Positions 47,945-59,177 are shown, counted from the stretch's first letter. The stretch: DNA of 64,000 bases from Pseudomonadota bacterium (GCA_021826065.1 JAKADY010000010.1:1-64000), one strand, 5' to 3'. The notes: generated by a model not told the origin, from the letters alone. Made by a program: numbers and translations.

Positions 47945-47992
47945 GGGCCCGATGGTACAACGGGCGGCGGCAGGCGGCTCGCCCGGCGAGGG

Positions 47993-48310
47993 CTACTGGC
48001 GGATCACGTCGGTCACCCACCGGTCGCCCTTTTTCTCCAGCCGGTAGCTGAAGCGGGGCGGGTTGGTGAGATAGCTCAGGAACATGAAGCCCAGGGCGAG
48101 CGCGGCCCAGCCGCCGATGACCTCGAGTTTGAAGATGAGCTGCCCCTGCGCGTCCAGACCAATGTAGTAGTGGTGGATCTCCGACAGCAGGGCGAGGAAG
48201 CCGCCGAAATCAAAGCCGGCGGCGATGAAGGCGATCCACACCCCCACGGCCACGGGACACATGAAGACGGCTGCGAACAGCCGGGCCAGATAGTCGCGCA
48301 CGTCCTGCAT
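47993..48310 (-). CDS. Small membrane protein of unknown function
   Basis: The 105-aa product has two hydrophobic segments (residues 12-34 and 62-80) and a charged C-terminus. GAGGAGAGG precedes the start. No recognised family. The following 48311-48456 region has no gene. Confidence 0.6.
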   Translation of the reverse strand: MQDVRDYLARLFAAVFMCPVAVGVWIAFIAAGFDFGGFLALLSEIHHYYIGLDAQGQLIFKLEVIGGWAALALGFMFLSYLTNPPRFSYRLEKKGDRWVTDVIRQ

Positions 48311-48456
48311 CGCCCTCTCCTCGGTTGCGGCTGACACCGTGTTTCATTGGTCTGTCGCCGCGGGGACGGGTTCCGCGGCGCGAGCAGTTGAAAATGTAAT
48401 GAAGACGACAGGGTTATTACAAGTCCGGCCCGAGTCCACGCCTGCCTGGCGTTTGT

Positions 48457-50036
48457 TCAGGCCACGCCGGCGCCCGTGCGCGACAGGCGGATCAGGGCGT
48501 ATTCCATGCTATCGGCCAGCGCCCGCCAGCTCGCCTCGATGATGTTGGTGCTGGCGCCGACGGTGGTCCAGGCCTCGGCCCCGCTCTGGAAATCGACCAG
48601 CACGCGGGTGGCGGCGGCCGTACCGCTGGCGCTGTTGAGGATGCGCACCTTGTAGTCGGTCAGCCGCACTGTGCGCAGCACCGGATAGGCCTCGGCCAGG
48701 GCGGTCTGTAGCGCCGTAGCGAGGGCGTTGACCGGGCCGTTGCCCTCCGCGGCGGTGAGCTTCACCGTGTCGCCGAGCTTCACCTTGACCATCCCCTCGG
48801 CGAGCAGACCCCGGCCCTGGCGGTGTTCGGTGAGGACGAAATAGTCCACCAGCTCGAAGGGACGCTGGTAGTCCGGTCGCAGGCGGTGCAGCATCAGCTC
48901 GACGCTGGCCTCGGCCGCCTCGAAGGTGAAGCCCTCGTGCTCCAGGTGCTTGATCTGCGCCAGCACCCGCTGCATACCCTCGCGGTCGAGGTCCATACCC
49001 ATGGCCCGGGCCTGGAACTGGATATTGCCGCGGCCGGAAAGCTCCGAGATCACCGAGCGCATCGCATTGCCCACCAGGGCGGGGTCGATGTGCTGATAGG
49101 TGTCGGGGTGCTTGAGGATAGCCGCCACGTGGATGCCGCCCTTGTGTGCGAAGGCGGAGTGGCCGGTGTAGGGGTGGTGGTCGTCGTGCTTGAGGTTCGC
49201 CACCTCGGCCACGAAGCGCGACAGGGCGGTGAGCTCGCGCAGCCGCTCCGGCGGCAGCACGGCCAGCCCCATCTTCAATTGCAGGTTGGGTAGGATGGTC
49301 ACCAGATCCGCATTGCCCACCCGTTCGCCATAGCCGTTCACCGTGCCCTGCACCAGCCCGCAGCCGGTGCGCACGGCGGTGAGCGAGTTTGCCACGGCGC
49401 AGCCGCTGTCGTTGTGGCAGTGCACGCCCAGGCGCGCCGCGGGCAGGCGGCGCGCCACCTCGCGGGTGATCTCCTCCACCTGCCAGGGCAGCTTGCCACC
49501 GTTGGTCTCGCACAGGGTGAGCCACTCGGCCCCGCCTCCAGCGCCGCGCGCAGGGTGGCCAGGGCATAGGCGGGGTCGGCGAGGAAGCCGTCATAGAAAT
49601 GCTCGGCATCAAACACCACCTCGCGCCCCTGTTGCTTCATCCAGGCCACACTGTCGCGGATCATCGCCAGGTTCTCCTCCGGCGTGGTGGCGAGCACCTC
49701 GCGCACGTGATAGTCCCAGCTCTTGCCCACCAGCGTGACCACGGGGGTGCCGGCGGCGACGAGGGCCTGCAGGTTGGCATCCTGCTCGCAGCGGCTGTCC
49801 TTGCGACGCGTGCTGCCGAAGGCGGCCAGCTTGGCGGGACCCAGTCGCAGCCGCGCCGCGCGCTCGAAGAAGGCGGCGTCCTTGGGGTTGGAGCCCGGCC
49901 AGCCGCATTCGATGTAATGCATCCCGAAATCGGCCAGGCGCTTGGCGATGGTCAGCTTGTCCTCCAGTGACAGGGACAGGTCCTCGCGCTGGGTGCCGTC
50001 GCGCAGGGTGGTGTCGTAGAGCAGGATGGCGGCCAT
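48457..50036 (-). pseudogene. cimA: Citramalate synthase, interrupted by a frameshift
   Basis: CimA condenses acetyl-CoA and pyruvate to (R)-citramalate on the pyruvate route to isoleucine. The N-terminal part (from 50036) has LYDTTLRDGTQ and reads correctly to about residue 170. There the frame shifts near 49530-49533, in a run of four Cs on the plus strand. The expected AEWLTLCETNGGKLPWQ is read in the other frame and the protein continues in the frame that ends at 48457. One missing base restores a protein of about 526 aa. Either a sequencing error or a true inactivating deletion; all other domains are intact. Confidence 0.85.
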
Positions 50037-50171
50037 GATGCAGCGTCGCTCGGGTCAGGCAGGCATTATCCCGCGCCGGCGGGTGAATATCGCCATGGAA
50101 CTGCTAATTTGAATATTAGGGTTTGCTGAACGAACCAGGCCGCACGGCCCCACCACCATGAAGGAGACACC

Positions 50172-50630
50172 ATGCCACGCCTGCCATCCCGTCTCGCCCT
50201 GGCCACAGCCCTGGTATCTGCCCAGCTCGTCAGCGCTGCCCCCCTCAATGGTACGGACAACCGCATCCCGATCAACGTCACCAGCCAGGAGCGCAGCCAT
50301 CTCCTGGCCGAGATGCGCAGCTTCCTGCAGGGGCTGCACAACATCTTCCACGCCCTCGCGCGCAATGACATGAAGGCGGTGGCGGTCGAGGCCAGGCCCC
50401 TGGGCAAGGTGCTGCACCACATGCCGCCGGGTATGCGCGAACGGGTGCCGCTGGCCTATGTCGAGATGGGTTGGGGCCTGCACGAGGTGTTCGACGTCAT
50501 CGCCCGCGACGCCGAGGCCAAGGCGGACCCCACTCTGACCCTGGGCCAGCTCGCTGAGGCACTGTCCTACTGCTCCGGCTGCCACGACACCTACCGCCTG
50601 CAGGTCGTCCCCGCCCGCGGCACGCGCTAG
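50172..50630 (+). CDS. Cytochrome c'-like haem protein
   Basis: The 152-aa product has a signal peptide (about residues 1-23), a four-helix-bundle-like body, and a C-terminal CSGCH haem motif. This is the cytochrome c' arrangement, a haem site near the C-terminus of an all-helical protein; such proteins bind NO or act in detoxification. AAGGAGA precedes the ATG. Confidence 0.75.
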   Translation: MPRLPSRLALATALVSAQLVSAAPLNGTDNRIPINVTSQERSHLLAEMRSFLQGLHNIFHALARNDMKAVAVEARPLGKVLHHMPPGMRERVPLAYVEMGWGLHEVFDVIARDAEAKADPTLTLGQLAEALSYCSGCHDTYRLQVVPARGTR

Positions 50631-50643
50631 ACCATCGCCGGAT

Positions 50644-51087
50644 TCAGGTCGGGTCTGCGTCGGGGGTGAAGCTGAGCGAGACCGAGTTGAGGCAGTAGCG
50701 CAGACCGGTGGGGGGCGGCCCGTCATCGAAGACGTGGCCCAGGTGGCCGTCGCAGCGGGCGCAGCGGATCTCGGTGCGCACCATGCCGTGGCTCAGGTCG
50801 CGCAGGTAGCGGATGTGGTCGGGGTGGTAGGGGGTGTGGAAGCTGGGCCAGCCGGTGCCCGACTCGAACTTGGCCTCGGAGCGGAAGAGGGGTAGCCCGC
50901 ATAGCCGGCAGCTGAACACCCCGGCCCGCTTTTCCTTCAGCAGACCGCCGCAGAAGGGCGGTTCCGTGCCCTGGTGCAGGATGACCCGGCGCTCCTCCGC
51001 CGTGAGATCCTGCGCCAAGGCGTCGCGCTCGGCGGCCGTGAGCGGTGTGAGGTCGTATTCCGAGGGGGGATGGGACGGGGTGTTCAT
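50644..51087 (-). CDS. msrB: Methionine-(R)-sulfoxide reductase MsrB
   Basis: MsrB repairs oxidised methionine. The 147-aa product has [24 protein letters not shown] and the CxxC zinc pairs [10 protein letters not shown] and [11 protein letters not shown]. The catalytic position [10 protein letters not shown] has Asn-Ser where many MsrBs have INSxSL. Its start overlaps the ispH stop by 4 nt. Confidence 0.9.
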   Translation of the reverse strand: MNTPSHPPSEYDLTPLTAAERDALAQDLTAEERRVILHQGTEPPFCGGLLKEKRAGVFSCRLCGLPLFRSEAKFESGTGWPSFHTPYHPDHIRYLRDLSHGMVRTEIRCARCDGHLGHVFDDGPPPTGLRYCLNSVSLSFTPDADPT

Positions 51088-52007
51088 GCCAGCTCCTTGG
51101 GCAGCGGAAAACTCACCTTCTCGACGATGCCCGCCTGGGTGCTGACGTGTTCGGCACCCAGGGCCTTGAGCCGGTCGATGACGCCCTGCACCAGCACCTC
51201 CGGGGCGGAGGCGCCGGCGGTGACGCCGATGTGTCGGCACCCGGCGATCCACTCGGGGCGGAGCTCTTCGGCGCTGTCCACCATGTAGGCGGGGGTGCCG
51301 AGGTTTTGCGCCACCTCGCGCAGCCGATTGGAGTTGGAGCTGTTGGGCGAGCCGACGACGATGATCACGTCGCACGCGCGCGCGAGCTGCTTGACCGCGT
51401 CCTGCCGGTTCTGCGTGGCATAGCAGATGTCGTCCTTCTTGGGCCCGATGATGGCCGGGAAGCGCTCGCGCAAGGCCTCGACCACACGCGCGGCATCGTC
51501 CACCGACAGGGTGGTCTGGGTGACATAGGCCAGCCGCGCGGGGTTGTTGACCTCGAGCTGCGCGACATCCTCCGGGCTCTCGACCAGGTAAATGCCGCCT
51601 TCGACCTGCCCCATGGTGCCCTCGACCTCCGGGTGGCCCTTGTGGCCGATCATGACGATCTCGTAGCCTTGGTCGTGCAGGCGCCTGACCTCGACATGCA
51701 CCTTGGTGACCAGGGGACAGGTGGCGTCGAACACCTTAAGCCCCAGCGCCTCGGCCTGCTGCCTGACCGACTGCGGCACGCCGTGCGCGCTGTAGACCAG
51801 GGTGGCACCGGCAGGCACGTCGGCGAGATCCTCGATGAAGATCGCCCCCTTGGCCTTGAGCGAGTCCACCACATAGCGGTTGTGCACCACCTCGTGGCGC
51901 ACGTAGATGGGGGAGCCGAAGCGTTCCAGGGCGCGCTCGACGATGGCGATGGCACGGTCGACCCCGGCGCAGAAACCGCGCGGGCTGGCAAGCAGGATGT
52001 CGGGCAT
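51084..52007 (-). CDS. ispH: 4-hydroxy-3-methylbut-2-enyl diphosphate reductase
   Basis: IspH makes IPP and DMAPP in the last step of the MEP pathway using an Fe-S cluster. The 307-aa product has the three cluster cysteines in [25 protein letters not shown] and [11 protein letters not shown], plus [13 protein letters not shown]. It is 3 nt after fkpB. Confidence 0.97.
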   Translation of the reverse strand: MPDILLASPRGFCAGVDRAIAIVERALERFGSPIYVRHEVVHNRYVVDSLKAKGAIFIEDLADVPAGATLVYSAHGVPQSVRQQAEALGLKVFDATCPLVTKVHVEVRRLHDQGYEIVMIGHKGHPEVEGTMGQVEGGIYLVESPEDVAQLEVNNPARLAYVTQTTLSVDDAARVVEALRERFPAIIGPKKDDICYATQNRQDAVKQLARACDVIIVVGSPNSSNSNRLREVAQNLGTPAYMVDSAEELRPEWIAGCRHIGVTAGASAPEVLVQGVIDRLKALGAEHVSTQAGIVEKVSFPLPKELA

Positions 52008-52009
52008 GT

Positions 52010-52507
52010 TCAGGCTTCTATGGCGAGGACCTCGACCTCGAATTCTACCGGCAGGCCGGCCAGGGGATGGTTGAAGTCCACCTGCACGTCAGTCTCGTTC
52101 ACCTCGAGGATGGTTCCGCTCAAGGTCTGGCCGTTGGGCAGGCTGAAGTCCACTGTATGGCCGACCACGAGGTCGAGGCAGGGGTCGAAATCGGTGCGCG
52201 GCAGCCGGTGCACCAGGGCCGCGTCGCGTGCGCCGAAGGCCTCGCCCGGGCCCAGGCTCAGGGTCGTGTGCGTGCCCACCGGCAGACCCAGCAGGTGCAC
52301 CTCCAGGCGCGGGTCGATCTCGCCAGCGCCGACCACGAAGGTCTCCGGATCGGCGCCGAAGGTGCTCACCACCTCCCGGCCGGCGCAGCTCAAACGGTAG
52401 TGCAGGGTGAGGCGGTCGCCCAGGCGCACCGCGCGCGCAGCGGGGTCGGCTCCCCCCTCGGTCTGCGTGTGTGGGAGACAAGCCTGGCCTGATGCCTGTT
52501 CTTTCAT
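52010..52507 (-). CDS. fkpB: FKBP-type peptidyl-prolyl isomerase (SlpA/FkpB)
   Basis: FkpB is a cytoplasmic SlyD-like FKBP prolyl isomerase. The 165-aa product has the FKBP core around [27 protein letters not shown] and an insert-in-flap domain ending in DFNHPLAG. It usually sits between lspA and ispH; here a REP-like element separates it from lspA. The N-terminal 20 residues before the domain are unusual. Confidence 0.9.
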   Translation of the reverse strand: MKEQASGQACLPHTQTEGGADPAARAVRLGDRLTLHYRLSCAGREVVSTFGADPETFVVGAGEIDPRLEVHLLGLPVGTHTTLSLGPGEAFGARDAALVHRLPRTDFDPCLDLVVGHTVDFSLPNGQTLSGTILEVNETDVQVDFNHPLAGLPVEFEVEVLAIEA

Positions 52508-52550
52508 TCGGGACGGCTTATCTGGTTGGCGATGACAACGGCGGGACCGC

Positions 52551-52588
52551 TCGGAGCGACGAGAGTCGCGACTGTCGTCGCTCCTACA
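52551..52588. repeat. REP-like element
   Basis: A CGGAGCGACGAGAGTCGCGAC/GTCGTCGCTCC palindrome of the same family as at 23341 lies between fkpB and lspA. Coordinates are approximate. Confidence 0.65.
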
Positions 52589-52643
52589 GCCACATGCTTG
52601 GCTTGGTTATTGAGGATGAGCGGGGCGAAGAGATGAACTGGCC

Positions 52644-53183
52644 TCATGGATCACCCGTGTCTTTACGGCGCTGCGTATCGGCCCCCTTGCCCCACAGCCC
52701 GTCCCAGATGAGCAGGCCCGCCCCCAGCGTGATGGCAGAGTCGGCCAGGTTGAAGGCCGGCCAGTGCCAGCCGGCGAAGTGAAAGTCGAGGAAGTCGACG
52801 ACATGGCCGTAGGCCAGTCGGTCGACGAGGTTGCCCAAGGCCCCGCCCAGGATCAGGGCGAGTCCGATGGCGAACACGGCGCGACCGCGCGTGCCGGCCA
52901 GCAGCCAGAGGATCACCCCGCTGGCGATCGAGGCCACCGCGAGGAAGAACCAGCGCTGCCAGCCGGACTGGTCGGCGAACAGGGAGAAGGCCGCGCCGGT
53001 GTTGTGCACGTGAACCAGGTTGAAGAAGGGGGTGACGGCGATGACCTCCTGATAAGGCGTTAGGGAGGCCATGACCAGCTGCTTGGTCGCCTGATCCAGC
53101 ACCAACACCAGGGCAGAGAGCCAGAGCCACCACAGCCCCGCCCGCTGATCTCCGATTCCTAATCCCCGATCCCCATCAGGCAT
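52644..53183 (-). CDS. lspA: Lipoprotein signal peptidase
   Basis: LspA removes signal peptides from prolipoproteins. The 179-aa product has four TM helices and the two catalytic aspartates in GNLVDRL and FNLADSAI. The first 15 residues ([16 protein letters not shown]) look like translated GGGATCAGG repeat, not like LspA, and precede the usual [16 protein letters not shown]. The start overlaps the end of ileS by 8 nt. Confidence 0.93.
   Translation of the reverse strand: MPDGDRGLGIGDQRAGLWWLWLSALVLVLDQATKQLVMASLTPYQEVIAVTPFFNLVHVHNTGAAFSLFADQSGWQRWFFLAVASIASGVILWLLAGTRGRAVFAIGLALILGGALGNLVDRLAYGHVVDFLDFHFAGWHWPAFNLADSAITLGAGLLIWDGLWGKGADTQRRKDTGDP
53143..53180. repeat. GGGATCAGG-type repeat at the lspA start
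   Basis: The plus strand reads CTGATCTCCGATTCCTAATC then CCCGATCCCC, the complement of the GGGATCAGGAATC family. It covers the first codons of lspA. Confidence 0.7.
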
Positions 53184-55962
53184 GCGTCCGTGCCTCGCCC
53201 GCGCCGTGGAGGTTGCTCAGACAACGGCCGCACAGGCCGGGGTGCTGCGGGTCGGCGCCGACATCGGCGCGGTAGTGCCAGCAGCGTTCGCACTTGGCAT
53301 GCGGGCTCGGGGCCGCCTCCAGGCGGGTCTCGCCGCTGGCGCGCTCGACCCGGGCGCTGGAGGTGATCAGGACGAAACGCAGGTCATCGCCCAGGCTCGC
53401 GAGGAGCGCGTAGTCCTCGCCGTCGGCGTAATAGGTCACCTCGCCCTGCAGCGAGGCGCCAATCTGGCCGGCGACCCGAAGTTCCTCCAGGCGCTTGGTG
53501 GCCAGCGCTCGCAGCTCGCGCAGGCGTCGCCAGCGCCGCAGCAGTTCCTCTTCGCCCTCTTGCTCGGGCAGTGTGTGCCACAGCTCCAGGAACACGCTCT
53601 CGCTCTTGCCGATGAGCGCCCAGATCTCCTCGGCGGTGAAGGAGAGCACGGGGGCGATCAAGCGGGTGAGGGTCTGCAGGATGTGCCACAGCGCGGTCTG
53701 TGCCGCCCGCCGCGCGCGCGAGGCGGCCGCCGTGGTGTAGAGCCGGTCCTTGAGCACGTCGAGATAAAAGGCGCCCAGGTCCTCGGAGCAGAAGTTGTGC
53801 AGCCGCTGGATAGCGGTGTGGAAGCTGTAGGCGCGGTAATCGGCCAGGGTCTCCGCCTGCAGCCGCCGGGTGAGCGCCAGGGCGTAACGGTCGATGGTCA
53901 GCCACTCATTGACCGGCAGCGCGTCGCGCGCCGGGTCGAAATCCGCCGTGTTGGCGAGCAGGAAGCGCAGGGTGTTGCGCATGCGGCGATAGGCCTCGAC
54001 CACGCGCTTCAAGATCTCGTCGGAGATGGACAGCTCGCCGGAATAATCCGTGCTCGCCACCCACAGGCGCAGGATCTCCGCGCCCAGGCTGTCGGCCACC
54101 TTCTGCGGGGCGATCACGTTGCCGCGCGACTTGGACATCTTGTGGCCTTGGCCGTCCACGACGAAGCCATGCGTGAGCAGCGCCGCGTAGGGGGCGTGGC
54201 CGTCGGTGGCGCAACCGGTCAGGAGCGAGGATTGGAACCAGCCGCGGTGCTGATCCGAGCCCTCCAGGTATAGGTCGGCGGGGTGCTTGAGCCCCTCGCG
54301 TTCCTTGAGCAGACAGGCGTGGGTCACCCCCGAGTCGAACCACACGTCCAGGGTGTCGCTGACCTTTTCGTACTCGGCAGATTCTGCACCTAGCAGTTCG
54401 GCCGGGTCCAGGCTGAACCAGGCCTCGATGCCCGACTTCTCCACCCGCTGCGCCACCGCCTCGATCAGTTCCTGCGTGCGCGGGTGCAGCGCGCCCGTCG
54501 CCTTGTGCACGAACAGGGGGATGGGCACGCCCCAGAACCGCTGCCGCGACACGCACCAGTCCGGGCGGTTTTGCATCATCGCCGTAAGCCGCGCCCGCCC
54601 CCATTCCGGATAGAAGCGCGTCTCGGCCACCGCCTCCAGCGCCAGCTCGCGCAGGGTCTTCTGATTCCTGATCCCTGATCCCTGTTCCCTGAGATCCATG
54701 CCGATGAACCACTGCCGCGTGGCGCGGAAGATGATCGGCGTCTTGTGCCGCCAGCAGTGCGGGTAGCTGTGCCGGACGCGGTCCTGGGCGAGCAGGTAGC
54801 CGCGCCTCTGCAGTTCCTCGATGACCCGAGGGTTCGCCTCCCAGATGCTCATCCCGCCGAACAACGGGGTTTCGGCGTAGAAACGGCCGTCACCGCCCAC
54901 CGGGTTGTCCACCTTGAGGCCGTAGCGCATGCCCACCACGTAGTCGTCGTGACCGTGGCCTGGGGCGATGTGCACCAGCCCGACACCGGTGTCCAGGCTC
55001 ACGAAATCGGCCAGGATCAACGGCACCAGCCGGTCATAAAACGGGTGCTGCAGCTTGAGCCCCTCCAGCGCCCGGCCGGGGACCTGGGCCATGACCTCCA
55101 CCGTCTCGAAGCCGTAGCGCCGGATGGCCGCCTCGGCCAGGTCGCGCGCCAGGATCAGCACCCCGCGCGGGGTGCGTACCAGGTCGTAGACGAAGTCGGG
55201 ATGCACGGCCACGGCCTGGTTGGCGGGCAGGGTCCAGGGCGTGGTGGTCCAGATCACCGCATAGGCCGGGCAGTCGCCGCTGGCATCGAGCCCCAGACGG
55301 CGGCCCAGGTCGGCACAGTCGGCCACCGGGAAGGCCACGTCGATGGCCGGCGAGGTCTTGTCCTCGTACTCCACCTCGGCCTCCGCCAGGGCCGAGCCGC
55401 AGTCCACGCACCAATGCACCGGCTTCGCGCCCAGGTTGAGATAGCCGTTCGCCTGGATCTTGCCCAGCTCGCGCATGATGTCCGCCTCGAAGCGGTAGTC
55501 CATGGTGAGGTAAGGGCGGTCCCAGTCGCCCAGCACCCCCAGGCGGATGAAGTCGGCGCGCTGGCGTTCGACCTGGCTCGCGGCGTATTCGCGGCACAGC
55601 TCGCGAAAGCGCGCCGGCGGGATGTCCTTGCCGTGCTGCTTCTCCACCACCAGCTCGATCGGCAGCCCGTGGCAGTCCCAGCCCGGCACATAGGGCGCAT
55701 CGTAGCCGTCCAGGGTCTTGGCCTTGACGATGATGTCCTTGAGGATCTTGTTCACCGCATGGCCGATGTGGATGTCGCCGTTGGCGTAGGGCGGGCCGTC
55801 GTGCAGGACGAACTTGTGCCGGCCGGCCGCGGCGGCGCGGATCTTGTCGTAGAGCCGCTTCTCCTGCCATTGCCGGATCCAGCCCGGTTCCCGCTTGGCC
55901 AGGTCGCCGCGCATGGGGAAGGGCGTGTCGGGGAGGTTCAGGGTCGATCGGTAGTCGGGCAT
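53176..55962 (-). CDS. ileS: Isoleucyl-tRNA synthetase
   Basis: IleS charges tRNA-Ile. The 928-aa product has HIGH ([10 protein letters not shown]), the editing domain, KMSKS ([10 protein letters not shown]) and a C-terminal zinc motif CERCWHYR with CGRCLSNL. After WFIGMD an insert reading about [12 protein letters not shown] lengthens the loop before LRELALEAV. It is encoded by a copy of the GGGATCAGG repeat and keeps the frame. The rest matches the family. Confidence 0.96.
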   Translation of the reverse strand: MPDYRSTLNLPDTPFPMRGDLAKREPGWIRQWQEKRLYDKIRAAAAGRHKFVLHDGPPYANGDIHIGHAVNKILKDIIVKAKTLDGYDAPYVPGWDCHGLPIELVVEKQHGKDIPPARFRELCREYAASQVERQRADFIRLGVLGDWDRPYLTMDYRFEADIMRELGKIQANGYLNLGAKPVHWCVDCGSALAEAEVEYEDKTSPAIDVAFPVADCADLGRRLGLDASGDCPAYAVIWTTTPWTLPANQAVAVHPDFVYDLVRTPRGVLILARDLAEAAIRRYGFETVEVMAQVPGRALEGLKLQHPFYDRLVPLILADFVSLDTGVGLVHIAPGHGHDDYVVGMRYGLKVDNPVGGDGRFYAETPLFGGMSIWEANPRVIEELQRRGYLLAQDRVRHSYPHCWRHKTPIIFRATRQWFIGMDLREQGSGIRNQKTLRELALEAVAETRFYPEWGRARLTAMMQNRPDWCVSRQRFWGVPIPLFVHKATGALHPRTQELIEAVAQRVEKSGIEAWFSLDPAELLGAESAEYEKVSDTLDVWFDSGVTHACLLKEREGLKHPADLYLEGSDQHRGWFQSSLLTGCATDGHAPYAALLTHGFVVDGQGHKMSKSRGNVIAPQKVADSLGAEILRLWVASTDYSGELSISDEILKRVVEAYRRMRNTLRFLLANTADFDPARDALPVNEWLTIDRYALALTRRLQAETLADYRAYSFHTAIQRLHNFCSEDLGAFYLDVLKDRLYTTAAASRARRAAQTALWHILQTLTRLIAPVLSFTAEEIWALIGKSESVFLELWHTLPEQEGEEELLRRWRRLRELRALATKRLEELRVAGQIGASLQGEVTYYADGEDYALLASLGDDLRFVLITSSARVERASGETRLEAAPSPHAKCERCWHYRADVGADPQHPGLCGRCLSNLHGAGEARTHA
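54661..54692. repeat. GGGATCAGG-type repeat inside ileS
   Basis: The plus strand reads CTGATTCCTGATCCCTGATC then CCTGTTCCCTGA, three repeats in complement. It is in frame with ileS and encodes the extra QGSGIRNQ residues. Confidence 0.8.
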
Positions 55963-55984
55963 TTTTGTCTAAGGCGCGGGTGAG

Positions 55985-56035
55985 CCATCGACGCCCTCCC
56001 CCTCGAGGGGGGAAGGCTGGGATGGGGGTGAGAGG
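55985..56035. repeat. CCCTCCCCC-type intergenic repeat
   Basis: CCCTCCCCCTCGAGGGGGGAAGG and a following GATGGGGGTGAG form an imperfect palindrome between ileS and ribF, like those at 31500 and 60235. No gene is supported between 55963 and 56143. Confidence 0.55.
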
Positions 56036-56143
56036 TCGATCGGGCGATGCGTCGTCGGGCGGCTGGGCGTCCAGAGCCGGTCGGTGCCGGCCAGTCCGCG
56101 CATGGGCATGGCCGTGCTGACGTCCCAGCAGCCCACGTGCGTA

Positions 56144-57064
56144 TCAGACATTCAACAACTCCCGCGCCTGCGCGGCGTCGCGCTCGATCTGCGCGATCAG
56201 GGCCTCGATGCTGGCGAAGCGTGCCTCGTCCCTGAGCTTGTGCAGGAACTCGACGCGCAGATGCGCACGGTAGATGTCGCGATCGAAGTTGAACAGGTGC
56301 ACCTCCAGGGTGGGTTTGCCGTTGGCATGTACCGTCGGGCGTGTGCCCAGGCTGGCCACCCCCGGCCAGTCCGGACGCTCCAGACCCTGCACGCGAACAG
56401 CGAAGATACCGGTCAGCGGCGGCCGGTTGTGCTTGAGCTGGATGTTGGCCGTGGGCCACCCGAGTCTGCGGCCCAGCCGGTCACCGCCGATCACGCGACC
56501 GGAGATGGAATAGGGGCGGCCCAGGAGCTGGGCGGCGGTGGCCATGTCGCCGGCCGCCAGGGCCTCGCGCACGGCCGTGCTGGAGGCGCGCTGGCCCGCC
56601 GCCTCGACGGTGGGCAGCGCCTCGGCCTGGTAGCCGTATTTCGCGCCCAGGCGGGCGAGCAGGGCAAAGTCCCCCGCGCGCCGGGCGCCGAAGCGGAAGT
56701 CGTCGCCCACCAGGACATAGCGCGCCTTGAGCCCCTCGACCAGGACGCGCGCCACGAAGTCCTCGGCGCTCAGCTGGGCGAAGCTGCGGGTGAAGCGGCA
56801 GACGTGCACGTGCGCCACGCCCAGGGCGCGCAGGATCTCCAGTTTCTCGCGCAGGCTGGTCAGCCGTGTGGGTGCCGCCTCGGGGCTGAAGACCTCGCGC
56901 GGATGCGGCTCGAAGGTCAGCACGGTGGGCAGCCCGCCCACCGCCGCCGCCTGGGCCGTCAGCCGTGCCAGCATGGCCTGGTGGCCCAGATGCACGCCAT
57001 CGAAGTTGCCGATGGTCACTGCATTCGGGCGCTGCGCACGCGGCCAGCCGTGGGTGATGAGCAT
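56144..57064 (-). CDS. ribF: Riboflavin kinase / FAD synthetase
   Basis: RibF makes FMN and then FAD. The 306-aa bifunctional protein has the nucleotidyltransferase domain with TIGNFDGVHLGHQAML and the kinase domain with GRVIGGDRLGRRLGWPTAN and GVASLGTRPTV. It is followed by the ileS gene after a repeat-bearing gap and lies downstream of murJ. Confidence 0.95.
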   Translation of the reverse strand: MLITHGWPRAQRPNAVTIGNFDGVHLGHQAMLARLTAQAAAVGGLPTVLTFEPHPREVFSPEAAPTRLTSLREKLEILRALGVAHVHVCRFTRSFAQLSAEDFVARVLVEGLKARYVLVGDDFRFGARRAGDFALLARLGAKYGYQAEALPTVEAAGQRASSTAVREALAAGDMATAAQLLGRPYSISGRVIGGDRLGRRLGWPTANIQLKHNRPPLTGIFAVRVQGLERPDWPGVASLGTRPTVHANGKPTLEVHLFNFDRDIYRAHLRVEFLHKLRDEARFASIEALIAQIERDAAQARELLNV

Positions 57065-57117
57065 AGCGCTTATCTGCTTGAAAAACTTGCTAGTTTAGTC
57101 CTGCGGCCGGGGGGCGT

Positions 57118-58653
57118 CTACGCCGCACGGCGGCGGAAGTCGGCCAACCGCAGACCGAGTAGCCACAGCGTCAAAAAGTAGAGCCCCGCGCCACATGCGA
57201 CAAGGACCGAAAGATGCAGGACGCGTTCCACTGCGCGATAGGCGAGCCAGGTCTCGCTCGCGCCCATGGCAAAAAAGAGGAACAGCCCCATCACGAGCAG
57301 GGCCGTGCCCAGTTTGGCCAGGAAGGCGGTCCAGCCGGGTTGCGGCCGATAGATGCCCTGACCGCGCAGCTTGTGGAAAAGGACCGCGGCATTGAGGCAG
57401 GCGCCCAGGCCGATGGCGAGCGCCAGCCCGGCGTGCTTGAGCGGCCAGATGAACATCAGGTTCATCGCCTGGGTGGCGAGCAGGGTGAGGATGGCGATCT
57501 TCACCGGCGTGCGGATGTCCTGCCGGGCGTAGAAGCCCGGGGCCAGCACCTTGACCAGGATCAGGCCAAGCAGACCCACGCTGTAGGCCACCAGGGCCTG
57601 CCGCGTCATCTCAACGTCGTGCGGAGTGAATTCGCCGTAGTGGAACAAGGTCGTGATCAGCGGCACGGCCAGTACCCCCAGCCCCACCGCGGCCGGGGCG
57701 GCCAGCAACAGGGTCATGCGAAGCCCCCAGTCGAGCAGCTTGGAATACTCGCCGGGGTCGTCATCGGCGTAGTGTTTGGCCAGCGAGGGCAGCAGGATGG
57801 TCCCCAAGGCCACCCCCAGCATGCCGGTGGGAAACTCCATCAGCCGATCCGCGTAGTACAGCCAGGACACGCTGCCCGTGGTCAGGAAGGAGGCGAACAG
57901 GGTGTTGATCAGCAGCGAGACCTGGGCGATCGACACCCCCAGGGCGGCCGGGGCCATCAGCTTCAAGATACGGCGCACCCCTTCGTCACGCGGGTTGAAG
58001 TCCCAGCGCGGCAGCAGACCGAGGCGCTTGAGCCCGGCGAACTGGAAGGTCAGTTGCAGGATCCCCCCCAGAAAGGCCCCCCAGGCGAGCGCCAGCACGG
58101 GCGGGTCGAACCAGGGCGCTGCGAACAGCGCCGCGACGATCATCGCCACGTTGAGCAGCACCGGCGTGAAGGCCGGCAGCATGAAGCGGCTGTAGGTGTT
58201 GAGGATGCCCGCCGCCAGGGCGGTGAGCGAGATGAACAGGATGTAGGGGAAGACGATGCGGGTGAGCTCCACCGTCAGCGCGAACTTCTCCGGCCGGCTG
58301 AGGAAACCCGGCGCGGAGACGAGCACGATGATCGGCGCGCCGATCACCCCCAGCAGGGCGACCACCGCGAGCGCCACGAACAGAACGCTCGCCACCCGGT
58401 TGACCAGGACGTGGGTCTGCGCCTCGCCGCGCCGGTTCTTGTACTCGGCCAGCACCGGCACGAAGGCCTGGGAGAAGGCCCCCTCCGCGAACAGCCGCCG
58501 CAGCAGGTTGGGCAGTTTGAAGGCGACGAAGAAGGCGTCGGTCATCGCCCCGGCGCCGAAGGCCCGCGCGATGATGGCATCGCGGGCGAAGCCCAGGATG
58601 CGCGACAGCAGGGTCATGGAGCTGACCGAGGCGAGGGCCCTGAGCAGGTTCAT
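57118..58653 (-). CDS. murJ: Lipid II flippase MurJ
   Basis: MurJ moves lipid II across the inner membrane. The 511-aa product has 14 predicted TM helices and the MviN signature with [19 protein letters not shown] at the start, plus [25 protein letters not shown] in the middle. Placement beside rpsT and ribF is common in proteobacteria. Confidence 0.95.
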   Translation of the reverse strand: MNLLRALASVSSMTLLSRILGFARDAIIARAFGAGAMTDAFFVAFKLPNLLRRLFAEGAFSQAFVPVLAEYKNRRGEAQTHVLVNRVASVLFVALAVVALLGVIGAPIIVLVSAPGFLSRPEKFALTVELTRIVFPYILFISLTALAAGILNTYSRFMLPAFTPVLLNVAMIVAALFAAPWFDPPVLALAWGAFLGGILQLTFQFAGLKRLGLLPRWDFNPRDEGVRRILKLMAPAALGVSIAQVSLLINTLFASFLTTGSVSWLYYADRLMEFPTGMLGVALGTILLPSLAKHYADDDPGEYSKLLDWGLRMTLLLAAPAAVGLGVLAVPLITTLFHYGEFTPHDVEMTRQALVAYSVGLLGLILVKVLAPGFYARQDIRTPVKIAILTLLATQAMNLMFIWPLKHAGLALAIGLGACLNAAVLFHKLRGQGIYRPQPGWTAFLAKLGTALLVMGLFLFFAMGASETWLAYRAVERVLHLSVLVACGAGLYFLTLWLLGLRLADFRRRAA

Positions 58654-58745
58654 CCGTAGACCTCGGTCATATTCCTAGCGCCCGGCACACAGGGACACAC
58701 AGCCTTTCGCGTCGGCGATTGCAACAGGTTTCTCTGACAGGCCAT

Positions 58746-59177
58746 TCACGGCACCGGCATGACGCCCATGCCCGTCACCCGCGCAGCCTTGCTCAAGCGG
58801 TTGTCGAAGCTGGCAAACACCACCTCGGCCACTGTGGCCTCGCGCAGGGTACTGGCCGCCGCCAGCTGCACGCTGTCGTAGGCGCGCAGGGCAAAGACCT
58901 CGGCATATTCGCATGCGCGTGCCACCACGGTCTCGGTCAATTCCAGGATGAAATAGTGTGGCCAGTCGTTCGCCAGGGCCTCGCGGGCCTGTTCCAGTGA
59001 AGGGGCATCGGCTGGCACATCTCGGGCACGGCGGGCGAACGCCGCGCAGGCCTCGGCCCAGGCGATCCGGCAGACGGCCGCGAGCTCACAGGCCGAGACC
59101 CATTCATGCACCTGCGGGCTGCCTGTCTCCGAGACATAAAGCTTGACCAGGGCTGAGGTGTCCAGGTACAGAATCAT
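58746..59177 (-). CDS. vapC: PIN-domain toxin VapC
   Basis: The 143-aa PIN-domain product begins MILYLDTSALVKLYV, with the metal-binding Asp, and has the conserved acidic residues around WAEACAAF and RAYDSVQLA. VapC toxins cut tRNA or rRNA. Its antitoxin is encoded upstream, but the two are separated by 257 nt instead of overlapping. Confidence 0.82.
   Translation of the reverse strand: MILYLDTSALVKLYVSETGSPQVHEWVSACELAAVCRIAWAEACAAFARRARDVPADAPSLEQAREALANDWPHYFILELTETVVARACEYAEVFALRAYDSVQLAAASTLREATVAEVVFASFDNRLSKAARVTGMGVMPVP

Noticed and set aside
54745-55983. 412-aa open frame on the plus strand
   Set aside because: Antisense to ileS with no domain features.
55969-56151. 60-aa frame between ileS and ribF
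   Set aside because: It is made partly of the intergenic repeat and has no conserved features.
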